Of a stretch of DNA of 64,000 nucleotides, positions 11,107-19,987 are shown piece by piece. Under the pieces are notes generated by a model. That model searched no databases. It was not told the origin of the DNA and saw only the letters and a list, made by a program, of their open reading frames with translations. Source of the DNA: Oligella ureolytica DSM 18253 (lineage in GTDB: Bacteria > Pseudomonadota > Gammaproteobacteria > Burkholderiales > Burkholderiaceae_B); assembly GCF_000373745.1 (NCBI RefSeq), contig NZ_KB892280.1:1-64000 (forward strand), read 5' to 3'. A program made the position numbers and the translations under genes. Numbering within the stretch: the first letter of the stretch is position 1; each line of letters begins with the position of its first letter.

Positions 11107-11319
11107 ACTATCTACTCCTTTTTTAGTAGATTTAAATTTTGATGCTTAGGCTAAAAAACATCAAAACCAAGAAAAATAACAACATAACAATAACTTAGAA
11201 GGTATTAACCTCTTAAAACCAGCTTAACTGAGCGCAGAAACAGAGGTCAATCAACTGTTTAGTTTACTCCTGTCTTATATCAATCTTATGACTAATAATC
11301 AGCAAAACTTCTATTTTTG

Positions 11320-11335
11320 CTGTATATTTATACAG
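11320..11335 (+). promoter_or_regulatory. LexA (SOS) box upstream of umuDC
   Basis: CTGTATATTTATACAG is a near-perfect LexA operator of the CTGT-N8-ACAG type, with the TATA-rich core of the strongest E. coli boxes. It ends 40 bp before the umuD start, which predicts tight repression of umuDC until DNA damage. Confidence 0.92.
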
Positions 11336-11375
11336 CATACGATTTATTTATCCATCGTTAAAAAAGTGATTTTTG

Positions 11376-11828
11376 ATGAAAGTAAGCTTACTTGGAAAGA
11401 GCCTAGACATAGAGCGACTGAGCACCCTCAGTCAGCATCTTCCTCTATTTTTAAGTCATGTTCCTGCAGGATTTCCCTCGCCAGCACAGGATTATATTGA
11501 GCAAAGCCTAGATCTTAATGAGCTCTGTATTACACACCCTGAAGCCACCTACTTCGTTCGTTGTGAGGGTGACTCCATGATAAACGCTGGCATCCGGAGT
11601 GGTGATATTTTAGTAGTTAATCGTGCTTTAACTGCTGCTCATGGTGATATCGTCATCGCCGCACTATATGGTGAGCTCACCGTTAAGGAGCTCCGTCTGC
11701 ACCCTCGGCCTGGGCTATTTCCTCACAATCCAGATTATCAACCCATCATGCTTAGGGAGTCAGACTCACTGGAGTTATTTGGGGTCGTCACCTACGCCTT
11801 TCATGATCTACGTCGCAAACATGGTTAA
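11376..11828 (+). CDS. umuD: UmuD-type translesion polymerase subunit, self-cleaving S24 peptidase
   Basis: 150 residues. After RecA-stimulated self-cleavage UmuD' joins UmuC to form DNA polymerase V. The cleavage site is Ala31-Gly32 (PAGFPSPA), the catalytic Ser67 lies in GDSM and the general-base Lys104 in LTVKEL. A TTG one codon upstream is in frame, but ATG at 11376 is the more likely start. The gene overlaps umuC by 8 nt and lies directly behind a LexA box. Confidence 0.94.
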   Translation: MKVSLLGKSLDIERLSTLSQHLPLFLSHVPAGFPSPAQDYIEQSLDLNELCITHPEATYFVRCEGDSMINAGIRSGDILVVNRALTAAHGDIVIAALYGELTVKELRLHPRPGLFPHNPDYQPIMLRESDSLELFGVVTYAFHDLRRKHG

Positions 11829-13125
11829 ACAACATGAAGCAACAGAAGCTGTTTTTGCCTTAATTGATTGCAATAGCTTTTATGCAAGTTGCGAAAAACT
11901 CTTTCGACCTGATTTACGCCACCGACCTGTCGTCGTTCTCTCCAATAATGACGGCTGTGTGGTTGCACGCTCTGAGGAAGCTAAGGCACTCGGCATCCCC
12001 ATGGCCGTACCTTTTTTTAAAATCAAACCTTTAATTAAACGCCATCGAGTCAGTTTTTTCTCATCAAACTACGCACTCTATGCGGATATCAGCAAAAGAG
12101 TCATGTCCACTCTGAGCAAACTAGCACCAGACATTGAGATTTACTCAATTGATGAAGCTTTTTTAGAACTATCAAGACTATCAAGCTTGCATACTATGGA
12201 GGATTTTAATCACTACGGTCATTTGATTCGCAGACAAGTCCACCAATGGATTGGCATTCAGATAGGTGTCGGCATTGCACCAACTAAAACCTTAGCTAAA
12301 CTGGCAAACCATGCCTCTAAAAAGTACCCAGCAAGTAAAGGGGTGGTTGTTTTACTAGAGTCTCAACGTCGTGAAAACCTCTTAAAAATCACACCAGTTG
12401 AAGACATTTGGGGAGTAGGCAGGCGTTTATCACAAAAATTAAAGCAACTAGGAATTAAAACGGCTTGGGATCTGTCTCGTCTAGAGCCTGAACATGCTCG
12501 CCAACAGTTTTCCGTCGTTTTGGAGCGTACTATTAGAGAGCTCAACGGTGAATCTTGTCTGGAGCTCGACAGTATACAAAGTAAAAAACAAATTATTAGC
12601 AGTCGCACTTTTGGTCGACATATCACCACCCTGAGAGAGATGGAGCAAGCAATCAGTGAGTACACAGTACTAGCTGCTACTAAACTCCGGCAACAAAATC
12701 AGCAAGCAAAACACGTGAGTGTATTTATACAAACTCACCGCTTTAATGCCGCTGACAAGTACTACTACAATAGTGCCTCTGGTGATTTGTTATTGCCAAG
12801 TAATGACACCCGCGAGCTAAATGCCTTAGCTTTACGCTTATTAAAGACCATCTGGCGTTCCGACTATCGCTATAACAAAGCAGGTGTTATGCTGAGCGAC
12901 TTTTATGATGCGCAGCTTTATCAGACACAACTTTTTGATGATGAAGTGCAAAATACTCGTGGCCGCTATTTGATGCAAACTATTGATAGGTTAAATCTCC
13001 AGCAACCAGGCAGCATCCGCTTTGCTAGCCAAGGTTTAAGTCAGGACACTCAATGGACTATGCAACGTCGCTACCTATCCCCTGCCTACACCACCAACTG
13101 GAAAGCGATTCCATGCGTACGCTAA
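11821..13125 (+). CDS. umuC: UmuC, catalytic subunit of DNA polymerase V (Y family)
   Basis: 434 residues. Y-family landmarks are LIDCNSFYASCEKLF at the N-terminus, SNNDGCVVARS and the catalytic YSIDEAF. The helix-hairpin-helix region and little finger follow (VGRRLSQKLKQLGI), then the UmuC-specific C-terminal part. The frame is open further upstream inside umuD, but the ATG at 11821 overlaps the umuD stop in ATGGTTAA, which fits translational coupling. Expression should be SOS-controlled through the box at 11320. Confidence 0.95.
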   Translation: MVKQHEATEAVFALIDCNSFYASCEKLFRPDLRHRPVVVLSNNDGCVVARSEEAKALGIPMAVPFFKIKPLIKRHRVSFFSSNYALYADISKRVMSTLSKLAPDIEIYSIDEAFLELSRLSSLHTMEDFNHYGHLIRRQVHQWIGIQIGVGIAPTKTLAKLANHASKKYPASKGVVVLLESQRRENLLKITPVEDIWGVGRRLSQKLKQLGIKTAWDLSRLEPEHARQQFSVVLERTIRELNGESCLELDSIQSKKQIISSRTFGRHITTLREMEQAISEYTVLAATKLRQQNQQAKHVSVFIQTHRFNAADKYYYNSASGDLLLPSNDTRELNALALRLLKTIWRSDYRYNKAGVMLSDFYDAQLYQTQLFDDEVQNTRGRYLMQTIDRLNLQQPGSIRFASQGLSQDTQWTMQRRYLSPAYTTNWKAIPCVR

Positions 13126-13173
13126 AACCTTAGCCTCTTCGACACTTTAAAAATAGCCTAATAAGCACTACGC

Positions 13174-13179
13174 TATAAT
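13174..13179 (+). promoter_or_regulatory. Possible -10 box for the DauA-like gene
   Basis: TATAAT lies in the 151-bp gap between umuC and the flavoenzyme gene. I see no good -35 at the right distance, so this is weak. Confidence 0.3.
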
Positions 13180-13276
13180 TAAAACTTTCATCAGCTTAAT
13201 TCTAGCCTCAGTGTTATAAATTACCTGATGTCCTAACTAAAACCCTCATCTAACTATTATTCGGTATCAAGCGATT

Positions 13277-14419
13277 ATGGACAATAAAATTTATGACGTA
13301 GTGATTGTCGGTGGCGGCATGGCTGGTATATCTGCAGCCTATCGTCTTGCCCCCCACCGTTCAGTTCTGATTTTAGAGCAGGAGTCACAACCGGCATACC
13401 ACACAAGCGGTCGCTCCGCTGCTATGTATATGGAAACTTACGGCACCGAGCAAATACAGGCCTTGACTCGAGCTGGTCGGCAGTTTTTTGACAAGGCCGT
13501 TAGCTCTAACTTCTCAGACACAGACATCCTGACACCACGCGGCTGTATTTATGTGGCTGCTCCTGAAGACAAAGAACGCTTACACGAGCTGTACGCCGAA
13601 CTGCAAAGCAACTCACCAGATAATGTCCAACTCATTGATAAAAACAAAGTCATGCAGCTGGTTCCCTTCATGCGCCCCGAAAGAGTTGAGGGCGCAATTT
13701 ATGAAGAGCATGCCGAAGACATCGATGTCCATACCCTACTACTCAGTTTTTTAAGTGGTGCTCGTAGCCATGGTGCAGAGCTCCGGGCTTCGACCTCTCT
13801 AGAGTCCGCTGAACGCATTGATGGAGTCTGGCATATTCGCACCAATCAAGGTGACACTATACAGGCTTATACACTAGTCAATGCAGCTGGTGCTTGGGTT
13901 GACACAGTAGCTGAACGCAGTGGAGTCAAAGCTATCGGCTTTGTCCCATGCCGTCGCAGTGCCTTTACCTTTGATGCTCCTGCGGAAGTTGATCTGAACA
14001 GTCTAGTCTTAGTCGTAGGCATCATGGAAAACTATTATTTTAAACCCGATGCTGGTCAACTCTTAGGCTCCCCTGCTAATGCCGATCCGACCGAAGCACA
14101 TGATGTAGTCGCCGAAGAACTGGATATTGCTACCGGTATCTATCACATTGAAGAAAATACTACCTTAAAGATTCCACGCCCTAATCATACCTGGGCGGGT
14201 TTACGTACCTTCGCACCTGACAATGATCTAGTCATCGGTGAAGACCCTGAGGCTGAAGGTTTTTTCTGGTTAGCCGGCCAAGGAGGCTATGGCATCCAGT
14301 CAGCCCCCGGCGTATCTGAACTAGTCGCTTGCCTTATTCTAGACAAGCCGCTCAGTGATACTCTGAAAAATGAAGGCGTAAAACCAGAAGTCATCAATCC
14401 AGCACGCTTCAGAAAGTAA
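13277..14419 (+). CDS. FAD-dependent D-amino-acid dehydrogenase, DauA (D-arginine dehydrogenase) family
   Basis: 380 residues of the DAO family. The FAD dinucleotide fold is VVIVGGGMAGISAAYRL (8-24). Collinear similarity to Pseudomonas aeruginosa DauA runs throughout: YHTSGRSAA, LVNAAGAWVD, CRRSAF, LLGSPANADPTEAHDV, HTWAGLRTF and GGYGIQ. These enzymes oxidise D-amino acids to imino acids and pass electrons to quinone. From memory of the P. aeruginosa enzyme, active-site Tyr53 is kept (Tyr55 here), but His48 is Met50 and the substrate-charge-selecting Glu87 is Cys90. The preferred D-amino acid is therefore probably not arginine. I give no symbol for that reason. No subunit B (DauB) gene is adjacent. 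Confidence 0.8.
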   Translation: MDNKIYDVVIVGGGMAGISAAYRLAPHRSVLILEQESQPAYHTSGRSAAMYMETYGTEQIQALTRAGRQFFDKAVSSNFSDTDILTPRGCIYVAAPEDKERLHELYAELQSNSPDNVQLIDKNKVMQLVPFMRPERVEGAIYEEHAEDIDVHTLLLSFLSGARSHGAELRASTSLESAERIDGVWHIRTNQGDTIQAYTLVNAAGAWVDTVAERSGVKAIGFVPCRRSAFTFDAPAEVDLNSLVLVVGIMENYYFKPDAGQLLGSPANADPTEAHDVVAEELDIATGIYHIEENTTLKIPRPNHTWAGLRTFAPDNDLVIGEDPEAEGFFWLAGQGGYGIQSAPGVSELVACLILDKPLSDTLKNEGVKPEVINPARFRK

Positions 14420-14430
14420 ATATCATTAAC

Positions 14431-14467
14431 AATTCCAGCCAAGTAATGACCTTACTTGGCTGGAATT
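14431..14467. terminator. Bidirectional hairpin between convergent genes
   Basis: A perfect 16-bp inverted repeat (AATTCCAGCCAAGTAA and its complement) with a 5-nt loop lies between the DauA-like gene and the convergent YkvI-type gene. T tracts are short on both sides, but position and stem strength fit a shared terminator. Confidence 0.65.
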
Positions 14468-14503
14468 AAACTCCCTTACTAATACTACCTGATTGGCTTC
14501 ATA

Positions 14504-15598
14504 CTAAATATGGCCTATGGTGGCTTTGTTGTAGACTGTTCTAGACAAAATAGCTAACACCACAGCCATACCAATATAACCAGCAAAGGGATAAATCGTA
14601 CCGATCAGTGTACCAAAAGGTAATGAACCGCCCGCCATAAATAAAACACCTAAGATTATAGTGGTCAACTTGTCTACTGAATTGGGTAAAAAACGCATCA
14701 ACTCATTTTTAACTAACCAGTACATCGGCGCTGCTGTCGAATAAACCCCCAGCATAATCACAATTGCAAAGAGAAAAGCAACTACTGGACTAATCGTATT
14801 GCCCAATAATAGATTCGGCACCTGAGTCCCTATAATCAGCTCATAGTTACTCAACATACTGATAACCATAAAGAGTACAGCCACCGCTAATGCCAAACCA
14901 CCGAGCACCCCTGCTATGCCCGCTTCCTTAGCTGAATTCGCCTCTTTACCCAACTGAGTATAAAATACAGCGCCAGCAAGAATGTTATAACTAAAAAATA
15001 AAATTGCCGACATAAAAACATTAGCAGCTGGGCGTATTTCATATGCTTTGTCCGGCATCACATCATAAATCGGTTGTTCACCTAACAAACTAAGGTCGCG
15101 GAAAAATATCCACCCTCCAATAACGACGGTAAAAACCACAATCACTGGCCCAATTGCACCAATAATATCTACTAATCGATTTAAGCCTAGCAGAACTGTA
15201 AGAGCACACAAAACGCCCATTCCGATAAAACCAACTTCTGAAGGCAGCTTAAAGTGCTCCTCCACCAAGGCACCCGAACCGGAAATCATGATAACAACAA
15301 TTCCCACTACAAAAATTAAGGTAAAAAACTCAATCAAGCGCCCTAGGACCGGACCCGTGTAGTAATGAAAAATTTGAGAAGGTAATGCTAACTGTAACTG
15401 ATGCCCTTTTACCATCACGACAAAACCAAATATCGCAAATAAAATAGCAATGATAAGGACACCCCATAGGCCCTGAATCCCATAAGATGCAAAAAACTGC
15501 AGAATTTCTTGTCCCGTAGCAAATCCTGCACCAATTAAATAGGCGGCAAACGCGCCAGCCATTTTTATTACATTTTTAAAATCAACTTTTTGGTTCAT
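14504..15598 (-). CDS. YkvI-family membrane transporter (APC superfamily), substrate unknown
   Basis: 364-residue polytopic membrane protein with roughly ten hydrophobic helices. The N-terminal GAFAAYLIGAGFATGQEI and the SYNILAGAVF segment fit the uncharacterised YkvI family (COG3949), distant relatives of amino-acid transporters. I place the start at ATG 15598 because AGGAG lies 6 nt upstream; an in-frame ATG at 15625 would put that Shine-Dalgarno inside the gene. It faces the D-amino-acid dehydrogenase gene across a shared terminator. Amino-acid transport is a guess from the superfamily. Confidence 0.75.
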   Translation of the reverse strand: MNQKVDFKNVIKMAGAFAAYLIGAGFATGQEILQFFASYGIQGLWGVLIIAILFAIFGFVVMVKGHQLQLALPSQIFHYYTGPVLGRLIEFFTLIFVVGIVVIMISGSGALVEEHFKLPSEVGFIGMGVLCALTVLLGLNRLVDIIGAIGPVIVVFTVVIGGWIFFRDLSLLGEQPIYDVMPDKAYEIRPAANVFMSAILFFSYNILAGAVFYTQLGKEANSAKEAGIAGVLGGLALAVAVLFMVISMLSNYELIIGTQVPNLLLGNTISPVVAFLFAIVIMLGVYSTAAPMYWLVKNELMRFLPNSVDKLTTIILGVLFMAGGSLPFGTLIGTIYPFAGYIGMAVVLAILSRTVYNKATIGHI

Positions 15599-15695
15599 CG
15601 GTGTCTCCTGATTAAAGATAGTCATTATATAAGAGACACGATGATTTTAAAATTAGAGAATACGCTCCTACGTACTACACACTACGCGTAAAACG

Positions 15696-17261
15696 CTACT
15701 CACCGATAAAAGCAGGACTAGCTCCAGTGTAGTTCATGAACTTAGTATGTTCACCAACGAAGGTCAGTCGCACCGTACCAATCGGACCATTACGCTGCTT
15801 ACCGAGAATAATTTCCGCCACACCCTTGTCAGGGGAGTTTTCGTTATAGACCTCATCCCTATAAATGAAAATAATCACGTCAGCATCCTGCTCAATTGCT
15901 CCGGATTCACGTAAATCCGACATGATTGGACGCTTATTAGGTCTATTCTCTAAGCTACGATTAAGCTGCGAAAGCGCGATCACCGGGCAGTTTAATTCGC
16001 GCGCCAAACCTTTGAGAGAACGGCTAATCTCTGAAATCTCATTTGCTCGATTATCACTACGACTGAGGCCACTACCTGACATTAACTGTAAATAGTCAAC
16101 GACGATTAAACCTAGGCCGCCATGCTTGCGACTCAAACGTCGTGCACGCGCACGCAAGTCGATGGGATTAAGACCCGGAGTTTCATCAATAAAAATTTGT
16201 GCATGCTGCAAACGATCAACCGCACGGGTCACCTTGACCCAATCCTCATTATTTAGCGTCCCCTTGCGCATACGCTGCTGATCAATTTTGCCGACAGAAC
16301 CCAACATACGATGAGCAAGCTGTGCAGCCCCCATCTCCATCGAAAACACGAGCACCGGTTTTTTTTCAACCAGAGCCACGTGCTCAACAATATTCATGGA
16401 AAAAGAAGTTTTACCCATGGCCGGTCGTCCGGCCACAATCGTCAGGTCACCACCATGTAAACCGGCTGTTTTAGCATCCAGATCGACAAAGCCGGTCGGC
16501 GTACCGGTCACTTCTGAATCACTACCACGCTGTGATAGCTCCGTCAGGTTATTGATGACCTCAAGCATCGCATCACTGATCGCCACAAAATCAGCATTTT
16601 TCTTATTGCTATCTTCAGAAATGCGATAAATCTTGGCCTCAGACTCATCTAAAATCTCACGCGCAGAGCGCCCTTGGGGATTGAGCGCTGTTGTACCAAT
16701 TTCATCAGATGCTGTAAGCAAGCGGCGCAAAATCGCTCGCTCACGAACGATTTCAGCATAGGTACGAATATTAGAAACCGATGGCGTGTTTTGAGCTAAT
16801 GAGTTTAGATAAACTAAGCCGCCTATGTCCTTATCGGTACCCTCTAGCTTTAATGCATCATATACCGTCAAGACATCAGCAGGACGATCCATACTAATCA
16901 GGTTTTGAATATGGCGCCAAATAATTCGATGATGATGACGATAAAAATCATCCTCACTGAGGACATCACCTACTTGCTCATTAGCCAAGTTATTAAGCAA
17001 TAAACCACCCAACACCGACTGCTCTGCTTCAATTGAATGCGGCGGCAAGCGTAAATTATCTAATTCTTGCGGTTCCTGAGAGCCCAAATTAAACAAATCT
17101 GTCCCTATGGCAATCTCTTGAGAGGACGGCATCACAACATCTTGGGCTGGAGCCTCCTCAAAGGGAACATCAGGATAAATATCCTCCGAAAAATTGAGAT
17201 CGTGACCCTCTTCCAGGCTCTCAGCAATTTCTACGAAAGAATTTTCTTCTTTATTTGGCAT
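15696..17261 (-). CDS. dnaB: Replicative DNA helicase DnaB
   Basis: 521 residues. The N-terminal DnaB domain starts near residue 73 (PPHSIEAEQSVLGGLL) and the RecA-like ATPase carries Walker A GRPAMGKTS and Walker B VVDYLQLM, with R-finger and linker regions intact to the end. It unwinds DNA ahead of the replication fork. The first ~70 residues are acidic and not part of the usual DnaB fold (typical length 450-470); no convincing Shine-Dalgarno precedes this ATG, so the true start could be internal. It follows rplI, the classic rpsF-priB-rpsR-rplI-dnaB order. Confidence 0.95.
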   Translation of the reverse strand: MPNKEENSFVEIAESLEEGHDLNFSEDIYPDVPFEEAPAQDVVMPSSQEIAIGTDLFNLGSQEPQELDNLRLPPHSIEAEQSVLGGLLLNNLANEQVGDVLSEDDFYRHHHRIIWRHIQNLISMDRPADVLTVYDALKLEGTDKDIGGLVYLNSLAQNTPSVSNIRTYAEIVRERAILRRLLTASDEIGTTALNPQGRSAREILDESEAKIYRISEDSNKKNADFVAISDAMLEVINNLTELSQRGSDSEVTGTPTGFVDLDAKTAGLHGGDLTIVAGRPAMGKTSFSMNIVEHVALVEKKPVLVFSMEMGAAQLAHRMLGSVGKIDQQRMRKGTLNNEDWVKVTRAVDRLQHAQIFIDETPGLNPIDLRARARRLSRKHGGLGLIVVDYLQLMSGSGLSRSDNRANEISEISRSLKGLARELNCPVIALSQLNRSLENRPNKRPIMSDLRESGAIEQDADVIIFIYRDEVYNENSPDKGVAEIILGKQRNGPIGTVRLTFVGEHTKFMNYTGASPAFIGE

Positions 17262-17299
17262 AATTAAATGAGCAAAATTTCAGTGATTAAAAGCAAAAT

Positions 17300-17330
17300 A
17301 GCAGTAACGATTATATCGCTACTGCTACTT
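17300..17330. terminator. Hairpin between rplI and dnaB
   Basis: AGCAGTA-A-CGA pairs with TCG-C-TACTGCT around a 5-nt loop, with one mismatch. On the minus strand it is followed by ATTTTGCTTTT, so it may end or attenuate the ribosomal operon before dnaB. Confidence 0.5.
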
Positions 17331-17367
17331 TTTTACAGACTTGTTTAATCTTAAAATAGATTAAAAC

Positions 17368-17820
17368 TTATGCCATTTCACCGATTACGTTAACAGTGAT
17401 ATCGGCAGTAATGTCTGCGTATAGATGTAATGAAACCGGATGCTCACCAACTGCTTTTAAAGCACCGTCTTGCATACGCACTTGGCTTCTTTCAACATCA
17501 AAACCGGCTTCTTGCAACAAGCGAGCGATATCGATATTGGTTACTGAACCGAATAAACGACCATCAACACCGGCTTTTTGAGTAATGTCCAGTTTGTAGT
17601 CAGCTAACTTAGTTGCTAACGTTTCAGCAGCGGCTAAGCGCTCAGACTGAGCTTTTTCCAACTCAGCACGACGAGCTTCAAACGCCTGAATAGCAGCGTC
17701 AGTAGCACGCTGAGCTTTACCTTGAGGGATTAAGTAGTTACGAGCGTAGCCATTACGTACACGAACTACGTCACCTAACTCACCTAATTTACCGATTGTT
17801 TCTAATAAAATAACTTGCAT
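17368..17820 (-). CDS. rplI: 50S ribosomal protein bL9
   Basis: 150 residues starting MQVILLETIGKLGELGDVV, the bL9 N-domain, then the long connecting helix and the C-domain with the GVDGRLFGSVT segment. The ATG at 17820 is preceded by AGGGGTGG; an in-frame GTG 9 bp upstream overlaps that Shine-Dalgarno and is rejected. Fourth gene of the rpsF operon, 15 bp after rpsR. Confidence 0.96.
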   Translation of the reverse strand: MQVILLETIGKLGELGDVVRVRNGYARNYLIPQGKAQRATDAAIQAFEARRAELEKAQSERLAAAETLATKLADYKLDITQKAGVDGRLFGSVTNIDIARLLQEAGFDVERSQVRMQDGALKAVGEHPVSLHLYADITADITVNVIGEMA

Positions 17821-17835
17821 GTTAGCCACCCCTGA

Positions 17836-18111
17836 TTATTTATGACTGTCAGTAAATGGTAACAAAGCTAAAAAGCGAGCGCGCTTGATGGCTGTATCTA
17901 ACTGACGCTGGTAGTGAGCTTTTGTACCTGTTAAACGAGCTGGGATAACTTTGCCAGTCTCAGTAATAAAATCGCGTAGTGTGTCGATATCTTTATAATC
18001 AATCTCTTCAACACCGGCTACCGTGAAACGGCAGAATCTGCGACGCTTAAATAATGGATTTTGTTGTGGGAAACGACTTTTTCGGTCTCTTCCTCTTCTT
18101 CCTTGTGCCAT
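17836..18111 (-). CDS. rpsR: 30S ribosomal protein bS18
   Basis: 91 residues, [11 protein letters not shown] at the start and FKRRRFCRF in the core, as in bS18, which pairs with bS6 on the 30S platform. The frame is open upstream into priB, but the ATG at 18111 has AAAGG 8 nt before it and matches the family start. Third gene of the operon. Confidence 0.96.
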   Translation of the reverse strand: MAQGRRGRDRKSRFPQQNPLFKRRRFCRFTVAGVEEIDYKDIDTLRDFITETGKVIPARLTGTKAHYQRQLDTAIKRARFLALLPFTDSHK

Positions 18112-18160
18112 GATAATTACCTTTAATATTGGTGGGAAATCATTCCCTAAATTCTTAAAA

Positions 18161-18472
18161 TCAAACGATGATTGGGTTGCCACGTTGTTTTTTAAAAGCT
18201 TGGATATGAAGTAATACTCTGCGAGTATTTTTACGAGTTGTTGTCAAAAAACCTTCAATCTCTAAGTAGCTGCCTAACTCAACTAAGCTTAAGGCCTCAG
18301 CCACTTCTCCAACAGCTCTCGCTTCTAATTCAAAATCAAGTTGCCTTGGGTGTCCGGCCTCTACAACTTCCGACTGATGTGCTAAAACAACATCTAAAAC
18401 ACTAATGCCGGCGGGCGTATATCTGAGCGCGTGGATCTCACTTAAGATAACCTGCAACTGAACTTTATTCAT
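18161..18472 (-). CDS. priB: Primosomal replication protein N (PriB)
   Basis: 103 residues forming a single OB fold related to SSB ([22 protein letters not shown], then [15 protein letters not shown]). PriB binds single-stranded DNA and helps PriA restart replication. Its place between rpsF and rpsR is the conserved beta/gamma-proteobacterial arrangement. Confidence 0.92.
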   Translation of the reverse strand: MNKVQLQVILSEIHALRYTPAGISVLDVVLAHQSEVVEAGHPRQLDFELEARAVGEVAEALSLVELGSYLEIEGFLTTTRKNTRRVLLHIQAFKKQRGNPIIV

Positions 18473-18528
18473 AAAACAAAATGACGCAAGCGCTAAATGG
18501 CAAAATATATACCACTCAGCTTAAGGAA

Positions 18529-18945
18529 TTACTCCTCTGCTACGCTCTCATCTTCTTCGTCTTCGCTTTCAACTTCTTGAGATGCGTTGTCATCTGCAGA
18601 AGCTACTTTACGAGCTTCATCACGCTCAACTGACTTCATCATGATAGATGGCTCAGTAACAGCGCGTTTAGTTTTGATGATTAGATTACGAAGAATCGCA
18701 TCGTTATAGCGGAAAGAATGCTCTAGCTCGTCTAGAATATCCTGGCCACCCTCGATATTCATGCAGATGTAGTGCGCTTTAACTAACTTTTGGATTGGAT
18801 AAGCTAGTTGACGACGACCCCAGTCCTCTAGACGATGAACTTTACCACCTTTTTCAGCAATCATGGACTGATAACGCTCAACCATGGCCGGCACCTGCTC
18901 GCTTTGATCAGGATGCACAATAAACACTATTTCATAGTGACGCAT
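18529..18945 (-). CDS. rpsF: 30S ribosomal protein bS6
   Basis: 138 residues. [19 protein letters not shown] and the [18 protein letters not shown] strand are the bS6 ferredoxin-like fold. The C-terminal ~35 residues are an acidic Asp/Glu/Ser tail; in E. coli the equivalent tail receives glutamates from RimK. Start ATG preceded by AGGAG. First gene of rpsF-priB-rpsR-rplI. Confidence 0.96.
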   Translation of the reverse strand: MRHYEIVFIVHPDQSEQVPAMVERYQSMIAEKGGKVHRLEDWGRRQLAYPIQKLVKAHYICMNIEGGQDILDELEHSFRYNDAILRNLIIKTKRAVTEPSIMMKSVERDEARKVASADDNASQEVESEDEEDESVAEE

Positions 18946-18968
18946 ATTAACTCCTATGGATATTTAGC

Positions 18969-18996
18969 GGGGCTCACATATGCTAAACCAAGCCCC
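18969..18996 (-). promoter_or_regulatory. Leader hairpin of rpsF, possible bS6:bS18 autoregulatory site
   Basis: In the rpsF leader, 23-51 nt before the start, GGGGCT pairs with AGCCCC around a 16-nt loop, with CCG at the 3' side of the stem. Other bacteria have a CCG-containing hairpin here that binds the bS6:bS18 complex and represses the operon. The match is only general. Confidence 0.35.
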
Positions 18997-19064
18997 ACAT
19001 AAAAAGCCCGCCTCTACACAACATAAAGATCGAGCAAGAAACCGATAATTATATATAGGTATAC

Positions 19065-19103
19065 ATAAAAAATCAAGCGTCTATAACTATAAACGCTTGA
19101 TTT
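19065..19103 (-). terminator. Rho-independent terminator of folE2
   Basis: AAATCAAGCGT pairs with ACGCTTGATTT, and on the minus strand a run of T (TTTTTTATG) follows. It separates folE2 from rpsF. Confidence 0.8.
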
Positions 19104-19130
19104 ATGTAGTACAAATATCTAATGTCGCTA

Positions 19131-19937
19131 TCAGGCAGTACCTTCTAGAACGGCATAAGCTGAGTGATTATGAATCGATTCAAAATTCTCAACCTCAACA
19201 CGATAAGCCACTAAGCCGGGCCACTGCTTTACGCGAAGTGCCACATCACGAATTAAATCCTCAACAAACTTAGGGTTATCATATGATGTTTCAGTGACAT
19301 ACTTTTCATCAGGGCGCTTTAATAGGGCCCATAGCTGGCTAGAACCCTGCTCTTCAATGGCCTTAATAAAGTCATCAAGCACATAATCCTCGGTCGCCTC
19401 TAATTTAACCGTTACATGCGAACGTTGATTATGAGCACCATAGTCAGAAATTGCCTTGGAGCAAGGACAAAGACTCATCACCGGAACAACGACCTCAGTG
19501 ATAAAACGCACACCCTTTTCTTTGTCAGCCAACGCCACCCAAGTAACCTCATAATCCATCATGCTACTCACACCGCTAACCGGCGCTTTTTTAGTGATGA
19601 AATAAGGGAAAGTGACGCGAATCTCACCTTCCTCTGCATTTAACAGCGGCAACATATCGGCAGCCATCTCTTTAAAGAGCTTGGCATCCATACCCTTAGC
19701 ATGATACTCATCAATCAGTCCCATAAAACGAGACATATGGGTACCTTTTTCGGAGGCGGGCAAAAGGACTGCGGTATCCCACACTCCGACTGTGCCCAGA
19801 ATCGCACCTTGACCATTTTTCACTGATAATGGATGCTTTACTTGGCGCACCCCAACTCGGTCAATTTGGACGCTACGTTCATCCACACTACCCTGAACAT
19901 CAGGCATAGCTGGCGTATTTAATTCAGTTGATTTCAT
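19131..19937 (-). CDS. folE2: GTP cyclohydrolase FolE2 (type IB)
   Basis: 268 residues. FolE2 makes 7,8-dihydroneopterin triphosphate from GTP for folate and queuosine synthesis and, unlike FolE, tolerates zinc shortage. The active-site segment SLCPCSKAISDYGAHNQRS carries the metal-ligand Cys, and IHNHSAYA is near the C-terminus. The start is ATG 19937 with AGGAA 5 nt upstream; an in-frame TTG 15 bp further up is unlikely. It is 50 bp downstream of dxs on the other side of no obvious terminator... both read leftward, dxs being the upstream gene. Confidence 0.93.
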   Translation of the reverse strand: MKSTELNTPAMPDVQGSVDERSVQIDRVGVRQVKHPLSVKNGQGAILGTVGVWDTAVLLPASEKGTHMSRFMGLIDEYHAKGMDAKLFKEMAADMLPLLNAEEGEIRVTFPYFITKKAPVSGVSSMMDYEVTWVALADKEKGVRFITEVVVPVMSLCPCSKAISDYGAHNQRSHVTVKLEATEDYVLDDFIKAIEEQGSSQLWALLKRPDEKYVTETSYDNPKFVEDLIRDVALRVKQWPGLVAYRVEVENFESIHNHSAYAVLEGTA

Positions 19938-19987
19938 TAAATTCCTACACAATAAGATTCAAGCGACGTTTATAGAAGATGCTATTA

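Noticed and set aside
11641-11820. Extended N-terminus of UmuC inside umuD
   Set aside because: The added residues lack Y-family similarity, and ATG 11821 overlaps the umuD stop.
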